The notes below the pieces were generated by a model. It searched no databases. It was not told the DNA's origin and worked only from the letters and a program-made list of their open reading frames with translations. The position numbers were made by a program, and so were the translations under genes. Positions 1 through 11,623 of a DNA stretch of 64,000 nt are shown in pieces. The DNA is from Sarcophilus harrisii (lineage: Eukaryota; Chordata; Mammalia; Dasyuromorphia; Dasyuridae). Every line of letters begins with the position of its first letter. The first letter of the stretch is position 1. The stretch lies in assembly GCF_902635505.1 (NCBI RefSeq), contig NC_045426.1, positions 331,814,374 through 331,878,373 of the forward strand. The letters are read 5' to 3'.

Positions 1-539
1 ATCTCACATGTGAGATAGTCAATGATGTTCCCACAAAATGTCAAACGCATAGCTAGAGAAGTGTGTATCACTGAACTCAACCCACCTGCCATCCAACAAC
101 TGGTCACCAACTTCACAGAAAGTCCCTTGTTCATGATGATGGGGTATCTCAGAGGACTGCAAATGGCCATATAGCGGTCAAATGCCATTACAGAAAGGAG
201 CACACACTCTGCAGCCCCCATGGCAAAGGAAAAGAACATTTGTAGGCCACATCCAATGAAGGAAATAGATTTTTCCTCTGAAAGAAAGTTCACAAGCAAC
301 AAGGGAATGGAGGAAGATGTATAGCAGATGTCCAGAAAAGAGAGATTACTGAGGAAGAAATACATGGGAGTGTGGAGGTGAGAGTCCAGGATGCTGATTG
401 TAATGAGGAAACTGTTACCCAATAAGATTACAATGTACATGATAAGACATAATAGAAAGAAAACCAAATAAAAGACGGGATAGCCAGCAAGACCATGAAG
501 AAAGAACATAGTCACAGAGGTCTTATTGTGTCTTTCCAT
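1..539 (-). CDS. Olfactory receptor, class II, OR13-like; 5' half only (runs off the window)
   Basis: Reading the minus strand from the ATG at 539-537 gives 179 open codons to the window edge. Visible OR hallmarks are an N-terminal glycosylation site (NKT, residues 5-7), the TM1 GN pair, [19 protein letters not shown] after TM1, [15 protein letters not shown] at the end of TM3, and the extracellular-loop cysteine in YLTCE. A full OR is about 310-320 residues, so the TM5-TM7 part lies left of the window. The product would be an odorant-sensing GPCR of olfactory neurons acting through Golf and cAMP. Wording is closest to OR13/OR2K-like receptors; the subfamily is not assigned. There are no stops or frameshifts in the visible part, but integrity of the missing part is unknown. 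A TGTTGTAG splice-acceptor-like motif lies about 20 bases upstream of the ATG, as expected for ORs with a 5' UTR intron. Confidence 0.9.
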   Translation of the reverse strand, partial: MERHNKTSVTMFFLHGLAGYPVFYLVFFLLCLIMYIVILLGNSFLITISILDSHLHTPMYFFLSNLSFLDICYTSSSIPLLLVNFLSEEKSISFIGCGLQMFFSFAMGAAECVLLSVMAFDRYMAICSPLRYPIIMNKGLSVKLVTSCWMAGGLSSVIHTSLAMRLTFCGNIIDYLTCE

Positions 540-808
540 TTGTTCTCTATCTTCTACCTACAACATTTCAGATAAGAAAACAAGGCACCATATTTATCAT
601 ACTACATTGAATTCAAATATGACTTTAACGTTTGAGAATCCTATATTTAACACATGATTATAAATGTAAAATATCCAGTAACCAAATCAAATTTTGCACA
701 GAAGCCATGTCTCCAGACTAGTTCCAAAGTACCCTCACTTTCAACATATAAACATTTTACAAATATATACACACACAAAGAGAGAGAGATGGAGAGAGAA
801 AGAGAAAT

Positions 809-841
<33 letters not shown>

Positions 842-1744
842 TTCTGTGAATAGATTTGATGACATCATTATCTTTTCCATATCTAGAAATTATTGGTACT
901 TTAAAAACAATGATGGATTTCATACTGGGACAGATTCAATATCCATTCACTAAACATTTCAATTATCTAGAAAGAGAGGAAGTGCAACTAAAGTGCAAAT
1001 AAATATTTATAAGCACAAATTTTTGCAAATATCTGTATAGTATAAATATCCATGTATATGGAAATAACTCATTCTATCAAGTCAATCAAGACAGCGTGTT
1101 AGAGTATCATATAAGCATTTCTTCTAATAGAATGGAATTAGGTTAAAAATTATATAGGGTTCTATATTGTTTCAATATCGTCCTAGTCTCTCTCAGGTAT
1201 GCTTTGAAATAGGTTCTGTAGTCTTCTTATGGGGCAGAGAAAATTTACTTATTTAACCATAAGAGAGCATGAATAAAACTGCTTTTTCTGCTGAAGGAAA
1301 TAGGAAACAGAATAAACCAGAAAATTATATTTCTCCTTAGGTCTTCCCCATATAGTCTCGTATAGTCTCTGTCAAGTCCTGATGTTTTGAAACTAAATTT
1401 CCCAATTTGTTTTCAAGCTCTGTGTCCAATGCTAGGAGATTTGGGAATAAGAAGGAAGATTATCTATTTTTATGCCCAACTCATATTAAAATAGTAAATA
1501 ACTCATGTTGGGATTTCTCTTCCTTTGACAGAAGAACAAAACAAAATAAAACAGTGTGAACATTTATAAAAGATATCCCGGGCTCATTCCTAGAATCAGA
1601 ATTCATCATAGATTTCCTGCAATATATGGCATTCTACTTGACTTTTCAGGTTTTTTTCCCTTTCTGTTGTTGTCACACAGATCTTTGTGAATGGCCTCCA
1701 CTCACTTTCAATCTGATTTCCCACACACATTTAAATTTATCAGA
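540..1744. other. Upstream flank of the edge OR gene; no gene seen
   Basis: AT-rich intergenic DNA containing a GA-rich microsatellite at about 776-842 and no recognisable coding region. Promoter and 5' UTR exon of the OR gene at 1-539 would be expected somewhere here, but I cannot point to them. Confidence 0.5.
776..842. repeat. (GA)n-rich simple repeat
   Basis: Interrupted GAGAGA run with a few AA and TG interruptions. It produces Ser/Leu- and Arg/Glu-rich spurious reading frames on the two strands, which are not genes. Confidence 0.9.
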
Positions 1745-1884
1745 TATCATTTTTGCATTATATTCAGTTATGTATGTTTAATATCCCTTTACTAGGCTGT
1801 AACTTCTTTAAATTAGGAACTATGATTTAGTCTATCTATCCTAATGCTTAGTATAGTGCTCTACATGTGGTAGGACCTCTTGTT
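1745..1884 (+). mobile_element. L2 LINE 3' end fragment
   Basis: The string 'ctaggctgtaacttc...taatgcttagtatagtgct...atgtggtagg' follows the L2 3' end pattern (gain of 'gcacagtgcctggcacatagtagg'). Old and diverged; non-coding. Confidence 0.6.
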
Positions 1885-2125
1885 GTTGAGTAACTTTTCT
1901 CAGTTATATTGAACTCTTTGTGATCCTATTCGGAATTTTCTTGGCAGAGATATTGAGTGGTTTGCCATTTCCTTCTCCAGCTCATTTTACAGTTGAGGAA
2001 ATTGAGGAAAACAATGTTAAATGATGCTGCAGGTTACGCAGCTAGTAACTGAGATCAGATTCGATTCATAAAGAGCATTCTTTCTTACTCTGGACTTGGA
2101 TTTCTTCCATTGTACTACCAAGCAA
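1885..2125 (-). mobile_element. CORE-SINE (MAR1/MON1-like)
   Basis: Contains 'tttgccatttccttctccag', 'ctcattttacag', 'gaggaaattgaggaaaac' and 'gcagctagtaactgag' in the reversed order of the marsupial CORE-SINE consensus, including the segment ending 'ctttgtgatcc'. Subfamily not assigned. Confidence 0.75.
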
Positions 2126-3639
2126 TACCAAGTAGGACTTTACTAAATGTTTAAGCAAATTAACTCTAGATTATTCCTTTCATATAACAGGGACTCTTTC
2201 CCCAACTGACATCTCTCCCTGTACCTTTCCCTGGCACCCCTTTGACTTTGAACTATTTCACACTATTCTAGATATTATCATTTACTATCTGAAGATCATT
2301 GAAAGATGACATGTCAAAACTCAGTTCATCAGACACCTACATTCAATAGTTTCATTCTTACAATCTTCCAAGTGCCTAATCACTTTGAAGAGATTGGCAG
2401 CAAGGCAAACACTCTGATCAGATTTTCTTGTCAGAAGGAAGAAAAGGAGTGTCTTCTTCCATGTACTGAAGCAGTTTTTAATGACCTATATAATCTTCAA
2501 GCAGAGCTTTTCTGCAAATTTAAGCAGAAGTGCAGAATAAAACTTTGTATTATCCTAGAATCTATGCCTGAAATATGATTTTGTCACAAGCAATGCCTCA
2601 CATCCTAACTTATAGTTTGATACCCAGATAATCGTAATAAAAAAGTAATTATTCATCATCTTTCCATACTGTCTTGGTCCTTTTCCCACTTAATGTCTAC
2701 TTGCAGTGCACTCCTTCACAAATTGCCGGACACTCATACCTATTCAAAAGATTATTATTGTTGGTAACATGACATTATACGTGATATCTTTGGAATATGA
2801 TATTCTGTGAACATTTAGAACTGTGTCATAAAATAGCAGAAAGATAGGATTAAAATCACTTATCTAGATCAAAAACCTAGATTTATTAACTTATTATTAG
2901 AGATGTTAGTTTTATTTTTTCATTTACCCAACTATAATTCACCCAACATATATGTAAGACATTTAGTTATCTAGCTGAAAAAATGTGCTACACATCAGGC
3001 TTTTAAAACAAACATTATTATAAACATTTTGAGTCTTTAAGTTACATTTTCCTCCACAAGAGAAAATGTGTGCATTCTTGAAAAAATTTTTTAGTGATAT
3101 GTTGAGATCCATGTTCTAGGTGTAATGGTTTTTTTAAATTCTACTCTTTTCTGTCCCCATTACAATAATGATTTTTTCCAATTCTGACATCCATCCTTGA
3201 TTTAAAAAAAAAGTATTTATTTGCAAAAAACTTTGTTCTCTGTTCTCATATATATAATAAATACTACCTTTATTGAACCCAAATGCATTTCAGTCCTGCT
3301 TCTATTTTGATGCATGCTGCCTGTCATTTGTGGAGCAAGTCAACTCTTCATGCTGAAACAACAATGACAGTGGCAGGAATCTCAGCAATCAGATGCCATA
3401 TTACAGTCAAGCAAGTATTCAATTCCAGAGATAACCAAAGGCAAGTCTACACAAAAAGTCAGTGTATAGATCCCTTGAAGTCATAAACATAAGAAGAAAA
3501 GTATTAATAAGTAAACATCCTAGGGCTGTTATTTGTCTCTGCTAATTATTAACATTACCTTTTGGATAGGAGATACCTGGTGCTCACAAGTGTTATTTCT
3601 TAGAATAAGAATTCAAAAGTCAAAAGTTTAAAGAACAAT
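2126..3639. other. Intergenic DNA with no recognised feature
   Basis: AT-rich sequence with no gene or clear repeat. Short open frames at 2306-2578 and 3283-3486 have no family resemblance I can recognise and no paralogous support in block B. Confidence 0.4.
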
Positions 3640-4769
3640 ACTTAGGGCAGACACAGTGATATTAGCATTATCTCACATCTTTCACCTAGCCTTTCAGACT
3701 AAATTGTCCCCAGAATTAGGGTTCCTGAATCTATTGTTCTCTCTTTATGCAGTAGGGCAGAATTTTGATATTCAGTACAAGGAATTCTTATCAATAAAAT
3801 TCATTTCGATATTGGGGAGCATTTAGTTAGAAGCCATATATCACTTAGTCTAAATTATGATGGACATTACAGATCTACTTACCTTTATACTGATCACAAT
3901 TACTTTTAAGTTCTAGGTGTGTTTACACCCCACTCTTTTCCACTGGGGGCTCAAAGTGTCACTCAAATAGAAATAATCATTTATAATTCATTGTTACTAA
4001 CTGGAAAATGGAAAAATAGATACCATGGCTCATCATACACATGATCTTGCTGTTTAACAATTTAGGTGTGGGGGTCTCTTCAAGATGAACCAAGACTGGC
4101 CCTGTTTCCAGCCTAGCCTAGCCCCCAAAACCAACATTTAGCGAATCAAACCTTGGAATAAGATTTGACAAGCCTCTGCATATCTATAATCCACTCACTC
4201 CTCTGTAGCAATAATTGCTAAAGATCAAGAAAGTTAATTTCTGTCCATCAAACTGCTCAATGCTGTGAAATGGTTCAATATCAGAAATAGCTATGGTTTT
4301 ATTTGGAGAAATGGCTTTTTAAAAAATGTATTTGTTTTGCGGCTGTACCTTAAATACCATGTGGCCTTTCCATTTGACTTGCAGCTGAATCCTCTTACAT
4401 GTCTTAATTCCCTTTCTTAGAAAATGAGTGCCAAAGCCAAGGACTTGTATAGCTTTTTTATTTTGTTTCCTCAATTCATAACATAGTGTTCTGCATGTAA
4501 GTGTTTAAGAAATGATTTTCATTCATGCATGCATTCATTTCTTTATATTTATTTTTTCATCTGATTTCTAATAATATGAATTATAAAGAAGAATTCTTCT
4601 AGCCCCTCTACAATTTCTTCTATGATGGATACCAGATTGGTTTTTGTCATAAGTAATGCCTGCTATGGGAAAAGGCAAACATTGTACTGTTGAGCTAATT
4701 TTTCCATAAAATTCACCATGTACTTCATACTCTCTGAAAATAAGATTGCCAGTCCTCAATTGAGCATGT

Positions 4770-6299
4770 TATACCTGTTGGTATAAATCAGAGAATTAGT
4801 TCTTCATTTCTGTTGATTTAGTACTTTCTTTTTTCTTTTTATAGAATTTTCACTTTTTAAAAGTTTTCTTGCTTTCTCCTTTTCTGTCTCAGATGATCTA
4901 ATTTAGAATCCACATTTGTGTCCCCAAAATCCTATATCCCAAAATAATTGCTTAGCCTAATCTACTCTTGTGAAGCTGAGCCTTGCTTAGCTTTGAGGGA
5001 TCATTATTTCTTTAGTCTTAACATTCATTTACCTCTAGTTGGGAGGTTGTCTTTCCTCTTAGTCTTCCACACACTGCAGATTGCTTTGCCTTGATTTCCT
5101 TTCTAAATCAACTGATTGCTTCCTTCTTTAGAAAGCTCCTCAGTGTGATGATGGGTTTCCAGAATTCCTTGCTAATGAGGAGATATGTCACTTCCGAATT
5201 TACATTTCAGGCATAAATTGTAGGTGTAATTTTCAAAGTCCACATATATAAATGATTAAATTTATGATTAAATGATTATTACAAATATGGGAATGGGGAA
5301 CACAGGAAGAAAACTAGATTAGTCTGTGTCAAGAATTTTTCAAGGATTTACTCAATTTCATTTGGCCAAGGAAAACAATCAGAACCATTGCTCTGACCCC
5401 AAAGTAGAAGCCCCCCAAATCTCTAAAGAATCAGTCACAGGCTTTAGAAGGCAAATTAAATCTCTTCTTCTTAGGGATTATTTTCTCCCTGAAGCAATTT
5501 AAAGTTTTGACTTGGAAATATGGAGAAAGGGAAAACTTTCTGATACTTCATGAAGAGTGCCCCCAAAGCCCAATTACTAGGAATTTGTTACATCATACTG
5601 TTTTAAACAAACCCGTGTTTGAATCTTCAGTCTAGGCACAATATAGTTTATATGAGTTCAATTAAATCAAACAAATATTCTTAAACTATCAGATGCCTCA
5701 TAGTCTAATGTAGAGATAGCTGGGAAGAAAAAAAATGAAGTCCCATCTTTGACAGATTCTTTGTGACACTTGATAATTTATTTTACTTCTCATTGCTCCA
5801 GATAATTTTCTAAGAGTAAGTTGCAGAGAACATGTCAAACTGCTTTGGTAGTTTCCTCACTGCAGCATCATATATATCAAAGAAATAAACAGGGCCAATT
5901 CCCATCTCTATTTAAAAGAATACAATGTAGATGATAATGCAAGTATTACGTATCAAGGAGTAATATAAAAATAACAAAATGAGATCTTTGTCCTCAAGAA
6001 AATTATAATTTAGTTGGAAAGATTTCCCATTCCCAAATATTCCTCGTGTTTTGCACTTAGACTTTGGACTTAGATTGTATTTAGACCATTTTACTTAGAC
6101 ATTTAAAGTAAAGCATTTAAATTAAATTTAATCAAAATATTGAATTTTTGTTTTTTGCCTTACTTCTACTCTAAACATGCTTTTACTCTCTTCCCTTCTT
6201 AGCACACTGTACCTTGTAACAAAGAATTTATTTCAAAAAAAGAAGAAAGAATAGTTCAGTAAAACAAGCAACATATCCATTGATTCTGAAAGTATTTAC
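4770..6299. other. Intergenic flank, partly paralogous to 16.6-17.7 kb
   Basis: No gene seen. Apart from the 5330-5620 match to the upstream flank of OR A, nothing recognisable is present. This whole stretch is absent from the corresponding place in block B. Confidence 0.4.
5330..5620. repeat. Older third copy of OR upstream flank
   Basis: The stretch with 'aatttcatttggcc', 'ctgaccccaaagtag', 'cttagggattattttctccctgaagcaattt' split by small indels, and 'gaagagtgcccccaaagccc' aligns in order with about 17230-17460 (block A) and 61190-61400 (block B) at clearly lower identity than A with B. It lies upstream of the OR gene at 1-539, as the other two lie upstream of OR A and OR B, so it marks an earlier tandem duplication. 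Confidence 0.65.
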
Positions 6300-6546
6300 A
6301 ATATCCACAGTCATGGAAGGTTGTTGTTTGTCCTTCATTCTGAAAGAGGACCATTACATCAGGAAGGAGATGATATGACATGTAAGTGAATTGGATATAA
6401 GTAAGGGAAGGCTTTACAAGGTCACCTGTCTCACTTTCCTCTCCAGTTCTATCTGGTTCCAGTAGCAAGATATAGATCAAGACAACTGGAGATGACCCTG
6501 GATGAAATGGAGACTTTGGGTCTTTTACAGCTAAGGTCTTCAACAA
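6300..6546. mobile_element. Marsupial CORE-SINE-class repeat with 'gaggaccattacatcagg' unit
   Basis: Contains 'gttgtttgtccttcattctg', 'aagtgaattgga', 'tcacctgtctcactttcctc' and 'ctggagatgaccctggat', a repeat unit I recognise as widespread in marsupial genomes. Exact family name and orientation not asserted. It generates a spurious 96-codon frame on the minus strand. Confidence 0.6.
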
Positions 6547-7289
6547 ATCTCAGTTTGTGAAAAAGGAGGGAGATAACATTTTCAGCTCTTAAGTCCAAGC
6601 TTTGACATGATAACTTACCCATTGTTCAGTGTGATTGTCTAATTATGCCCATGACCTTAGCAAAATAATTTAAGATGTATGCTATTTCATTATCAGATAT
6701 AATGTCTAGAGTTTGCATTAATGACTTAATTATGAAGGTAAAGAGCAAGAAGTCTCTGTAATTCTTCTCTTTTCCATCTTGGAAAGTCCCCTCCACTTAA
6801 TGCAAAGTAAAAAGTTATTTCATTCTCAGTTATCCTTGAAATTAAACATCTTTGCACCCTTACTTTACTAGTAGACTTATATAGTGATGATAATTACAAA
6901 AATTCTACAAAAATGAAAAATTATAAATTAGTCCACATGCAACATGATTTCTAAAAGAAGTCATTCTTCTTGAGGGAACACAGAAGTTTTCTTCAATCCC
7001 TAAAATAGGGAGCTACTCTCTTTCTAGTATCTCCAAATGACTAAATGTATTTTTGTTATTTGTATTCTTTCAAAAAACTTCTCTTGAACTGCTTAAGAAC
7101 AAGAATTATTCTATGATTTTTTTTTGTTTCTTGATTAGTTTTTAGGTTGTTGTTTTTTAATATGCTAGTGACATTGTTGTTTTCTTTGGAATTAAGGAAA
7201 TTGACAAAACTGACAATATAAAGACCTCTCCTACAATTTGAGAAATCTGTTGTCAATTTCAAGAAGGTGTATTACTTACATACAATGCA

Positions 7290-7450
7290 ACTAGGTCCAC
7301 AATGGATAGTGCTAAGGATGGAATTCAAAAGATTCATCTTCCTAAATTCAAATCTGACTCAGACATTGATTCTGGGACCATGGGCAAGTCATTTACTAAC
7401 TGTGTGATCCCATTTGCCTCAAATTCCTCATCTGTAAAATAAGCTTGATA
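7290..7450 (+). mobile_element. CORE-SINE fragment
   Basis: Ordered pieces 'caatggatagtgcta', 'attcaaatctgactcagaca', 'gggcaagtcatttac' and 'cctcatctgtaaaat' match the marsupial CORE-SINE plus strand. Confidence 0.8.
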
Positions 7451-7454
7451 AGAA

Positions 7455-8593
7455 AATGTCAGGGAGAAGACTAGGAAGATGGCAGAATATGTCAGAAAAT
7501 TTCAAGCTCTCTAGATTTCACCCACAAACAAAACAAAATTATGCCTCAGGGTTAACATAGACTAGTGAAAACAAATAAGACTTGGGGCAAAAGAGGTCTT
7601 CTCCTGGAACAAAAAAAAAACCCAAACCTGAATTTAACTGGTATGAAATATAAATACCTCCAAACTAGCTCTCCAGAACAGCAAGTGAGGAGATGCTAGT
7701 TCAGAGGGATCCTCAACTCCAACCACAAGAATTTTGACATCCTATGATGGGAGCAAAGAGGAGTCTGAGTCCAGAAAGACTGAGGAAACATCTGCTGATT
7801 AGGAATGCCAAGCCCAGCTGTGCTACAGAGACGTGACTCTGAGTGAGACAGAAATAGCACACTTGGTACATACAAAGACAGTGAGGCATAAATGCTGCTG
7901 CCTGTGAGTATTTGAAGGAGGGTGGAGCTTTTGGTTTGGGATTCCAAGTCAGAAGGGAAAGCTAAAGTTAAGCTAGAGGTACCAACTTCCCTACCCCAGG
8001 ATTAGAGGTACTTATTCCAAAAGTTATCGTTTTAAAAAATGAACAGGCAAAGAGAAAATAACCAACCATGAATACTTAATATAACAATAGGGAAGACTGC
8101 AGTTCATCTTCAGAGAAGCATAGTAAAATTAAAAAAAAAAAAACTCTTCTATCCCAAAGTATAATGATAAATGGCAAACTGCTCAGAAAAAAAATTATAG
8201 AAAAACTCAAAAAGACTTTACAAATCAAATGAGATTGGGGGGCAGAGGGAAGAATTATCCAAGAAAAACAAGAAGATTGTGAAAAAAAAAAAGTTAATCA
8301 ACTAGAAAAAGAGATACAGCCTTAAAGAAGGAAAAATTCATTAAAAATTAGAATTGGGGAAAGGGGACAGTGAAGCTATAAGAGAACAAGAAATAGCAAA
8401 ATAAAATACAAAGAGTGAAAAAATAGAAGTATGTGAAACATAAGAAAAACAACAAATCTGGAGAACAGATTAAGAAAAGAAAATATAAAATAATTGGACT
8501 ACCTAAAAGTTATGACCAAAAAAAGAACCTTGATGCAATAATTCAAGAAATAACCAAAGAAAATTGTCTTGAATGGACATCAGGGAGAGTGGG

Positions 8594-8624
<31 letters not shown>

Positions 8625-9118
8625 CATGGATCGCCACCTCAAAGAGAGCCTATGTAGAAAACACATAGGAATGTTATGGCTAAATTTCAAAGCCCACAGA
8701 TCAAAGATAAATTCTACAAGAAACAAAGGAACAACAATTTAAAAAATTCAAATGCTGGAATCATACTTAGAATTATATAAGATTTAAAAGCTGGGTCCTG
8801 AAATAATACATATCAATAGTCAAAAGAGCTAGACCTTCATCTAAAAATATCACATCCAGCGAAACTAAGCATAATATTGAATAAAAATGGACATTCAAAA
8901 AACTTGCAGATTTTCAGAGCTCTTTTTCAATCAAACCTGAACTCAAAAAAAATTTAACATAAAAGAGCCAACTTCAAAAATCAATTTCAAGGGGCTCAAC
9001 AAGGACAAATTGTGTTTTACATGGAAATATATATCATGTGTTTAAAATCAACAGCAGTATTTGGATAGCTGAAAAGAAAAATTGGAGTAGAACTGAATAT
9101 GATCTGATTCTAATAAGC
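7455..9118 (+). mobile_element. Old L1, 5' half (5' region and ORF1 remnant)
   Basis: Starts near an 'aagatggc' motif typical of mammalian L1 5' ends. At about 8440-8580 the plus strand reads like L1 ORF1 around the conserved 'ENRSRR..IRIIGLPESYDQKK' region, comparable to the young L1 ORF1 at 50901-52073. Downstream, 8640-9100 resembles the C-terminal ORF1 region. It has many frameshifts and stops, and a poly-A run of about 30 interrupts it at 8597-8625. Part of it (8050-8590) is duplicated in block B at 53335-53876. Confidence 0.72.
8597..8625 (+). repeat. Poly-A tract
   Basis: Almost pure run of A inside the degraded L1. The point where blocks A and B stop matching (A 8595, B 53865) lies immediately next to it. 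Confidence 0.9.
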
Positions 9119-9790
9119 AAAACTGTTTGGAAAAAAAGGTAATGTATTTATGTAATTATGTATATGATGAGGTGCAAAGGAAGAATTGATACAGAGGCAT
9201 TAAAGGGGAAAGGAAAGGAAAACCTACTGACATTGGGAATGGGTTAAATAAGAAATGATATGTATATATACCATGAAGGATATAGCACCCTCCAAAATCT
9301 ATAATGAAATAAAGGGGAAGGTTTAGAAGGGTATATAGATTTATAGTAGCGAGACAAAGATGTGTAGGATAATGACAAAAAACTAAATAGGGAGCAAAAT
9401 GTGGGGGGAGAGGTGGTGGAGATTAAGTAATAGCAAGGCAAATTTAGGAATAGAATAAAAGTAAAAGAGTTAGCAGAGTTAGGGAATAAGATATATATAC
9501 AAACAGTAAAACAAGAATCAGGAGTAGAATTCATTAGAAAAAAATACTTGTAATCATTGATCTTGGATAAAGTCAAGCAAAGATTCAATCAAGAGAGAAA
9601 TTTACATTTTATGTCAGCCATATTAATATCATTTAGATGCATGTTTACATATGTGTATATGTGTGAATATATGTGGATATGTGCAACTAGGTGTATATAT
9701 GTGAGTATATACATAAATTTATGCTTGTTTGTGAAGATATAGATATAGATAAATGTGTCTGTGCTTAACTATAGCCTGCTTGGAGGAGGT
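9119..9790 (+). repeat. L1-associated non-coding repeat, probably the ORF1-ORF2 spacer of an old L1
   Basis: Purine-rich on the plus strand with a 'tatatgtgtgaatatatgtgg' style variable patch. The reverse complement of 39240-39990 matches it: 'ttggagggtgct' near one end, 'gatcaatgattac' in the middle, and the variable T/G-rich patch at the other. It directly follows ORF1-like sequence on the same strand. Assignment to L1 is inference. Confidence 0.5.
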
Positions 9791-10036
9791 GGGATGATGA
9801 AAAAAAATTTTAAATTAATTAAAACATATATTGTGGCATCATGAAGAGCCAGACACAAATGAAAACAACTGAAGAGCAGGAATATAATAAATGTATTTAT
9901 ATGTTTATTCCATTGCCCATGCACTTCTAGTTTAGCCACTTTAGTGTTCAGCACTCACTGCACTGAAACATTTTTAGCAGTTAGAATATTAGAATTTCCG
10001 AATTACTTTATTTTATCTTCTTATAATATCAGACTC
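9791..10036. other. Intergenic, includes a probable SINE tail
   Basis: 'catgaagagccagacacaaatg' style sequence at about 9838-9862 resembles the 3' tail of a MAR1/MON1-like SINE on the plus strand. Nothing else recognised. Confidence 0.35.
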
Positions 10037-10350
10037 AAAAAAGCACTGCTTTTTCTGCTATCCTTTATGGTAAGTTAATCACCAAGACTCTTTTTATGGG
10101 ACTTATCTGTAAACCTATGACACTCTCCTATCTGTTTCTGTGAATCTTAGCATAGTTACACCACATTAACTAGGGTGCTGACCCAATCACTGACATTTCC
10201 AGAGCCTAAGCCACCAGCTTTCAGAGTACCAATCAGGTCTCCCCAACCAGCATAAGTATTTTGGGGTCCACAAAATCTCTGTTGTATTTTACCTTGGCTA
10301 TCATTTCCTTAATTTTCCATTACCCCAAGGCTTAATCATAGATTGAAGGA
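10037..10350. repeat. Segment inverted relative to block B (53887-54199)
   Basis: The reverse complement of B 53887-54199 aligns across this whole stretch (for example 'aaccagcataagtatttt', 'agcctaagccaccagc', 'cctatctgtttctgtga'). The flank to the right (10357 onward) aligns with B 54205 onward on the same strand. This is therefore a micro-inversion between paralogues. See findings. Confidence 0.9.
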
Positions 10351-10649
10351 TGATTTTGATACTTAATTGGTTATCACTAATTATTAGTTTAATGTTGGTT
10401 TTGTTGTTTGGTAATGTTGTAAAAGTTGTGACATATTTTGCTATTGTTACATTCCTTCAAAGTTCACTTAAAACTACAATTCCAATATTCTCTTCTATTC
10501 TTTACTACTCTAGAACAGTTCTGTAAGTGTTCCAGTCCACAGAGATTGATCCTTCCTCTGAGTTCCTCTAGTCCTTAACTTTTGAGCAAACATTTAGGAA
10601 TTTTTTTTGGTCAATATTTCATCTTTCCAACTAAATGGTAATTTTCTTA

Positions 10650-10755
10650 ATTCCCTGAGGCAACTGAGACTCAAAATGATGAGGACAAACCTTTGGAAGA
10701 GGCAGGATTAAAATCAAATCTCACAAATCTAAATCAAGGATTCTTTCAACAGAAG
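10650..10755 (-). mobile_element. MIR-like SINE fragment
   Basis: 'ctgaggcaactgagactca' followed by 'gaggcaggattaaaatcaaat' matches the reversed MIR/CORE-SINE. The paralogous copy in block B is at about 54480-54585, so it predates the duplication. Confidence 0.55.
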
Positions 10756-10984
10756 GTTAATGGCTTTTAAGAAGGTTTATGATTCTTTGATACTTTAACT
10801 GGGTCTACTAGTATTTAGATCATCAGGGAAAGAAATTTTATAATGCAATTTATTTTTAAAAATTGGGGTGGGAGGAAGGTTGTTGCACACAGCATAGTTA
10901 ATTGAACTTTACAATGACCAGGATACAAAAACAAGGAAAAGTCAGAGTACTGTCTGAACAAGGACCTCTCCATCATTTTCCATT

Positions 10985-11460
10985 CTTTACAGTTTTCCAC
11001 ACAGCAATCAAAATAATATTCCAGGTGCATATATCTGGTCACATTACTCTCAAACTTCTACATATCTAAATTCCAATAATTTTTTATTCCTTCTAAAATC
11101 AAAAAATATTCCTTCTTTGAAATAAAACCACTTAAAATGATTCCAAATCACTTTTCCATTTTTCTTATTATCATAAATTGATCTTTTAGCTATTCTTTCT
11201 CCTGATTCAATGAAGTTACCCAGTCTTCTCATGCCTAGAAATCATATTTTATATCAGATTCTTGATCTCCCTACTTTGTTCAAAGCTCAGCTCAAATATC
11301 ATTTTTATACGAGATCTTTCCTTCTTCATTAGCTCAAGGTAAATCATGAATCCCTCTCAACAAAAAGTCTTTTGTATTTATTTGGTACATATTTATTGGA
11401 ATGCATACTATCTCTCACAATAGAACTGATGCTCTTTGAGAGGAAAAATGTTTTATTTTT
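10985..11460 (+). mobile_element. L2 LINE 3' portion
   Basis: Ordered L2 3'-end pieces: 'atctggtcacattactctca', 'aaagctcagctcaaatatca', 'tttgtatttatttggtacat' and a final 'gatgctctttgagagg'. Copy in block B (54830-55410) is interrupted by a later SINE. It lies just downstream (3') of OR A. Confidence 0.6.
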
Positions 11461-11623
11461 GTTTTATATCAGCAGTATAAAATTTAGAGCTCATAAGATA
11501 GTGGGTTTACGTTGTGATTTATTGATGTAACTCGTGCATTAAGTAGGCTTCTTAATCAGCTTTCTTGGTGTTCTTCTATAAATTCCTATCACTCATTGGG
11601 TTAAAGTACAAGTGACTGCACAT

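Noticed and set aside
654-953. Overlapping reading frames rich in Arg/Glu or Ser/Leu
   Set aside because: Products of the GA microsatellite at 776-842; no family resemblance.
10037-10350. Inversion read as an assembly artefact
   Set aside because: The inverted-repeat border in B and collinear flanks on the right fit a biological event, though long reads would be needed to exclude error entirely.
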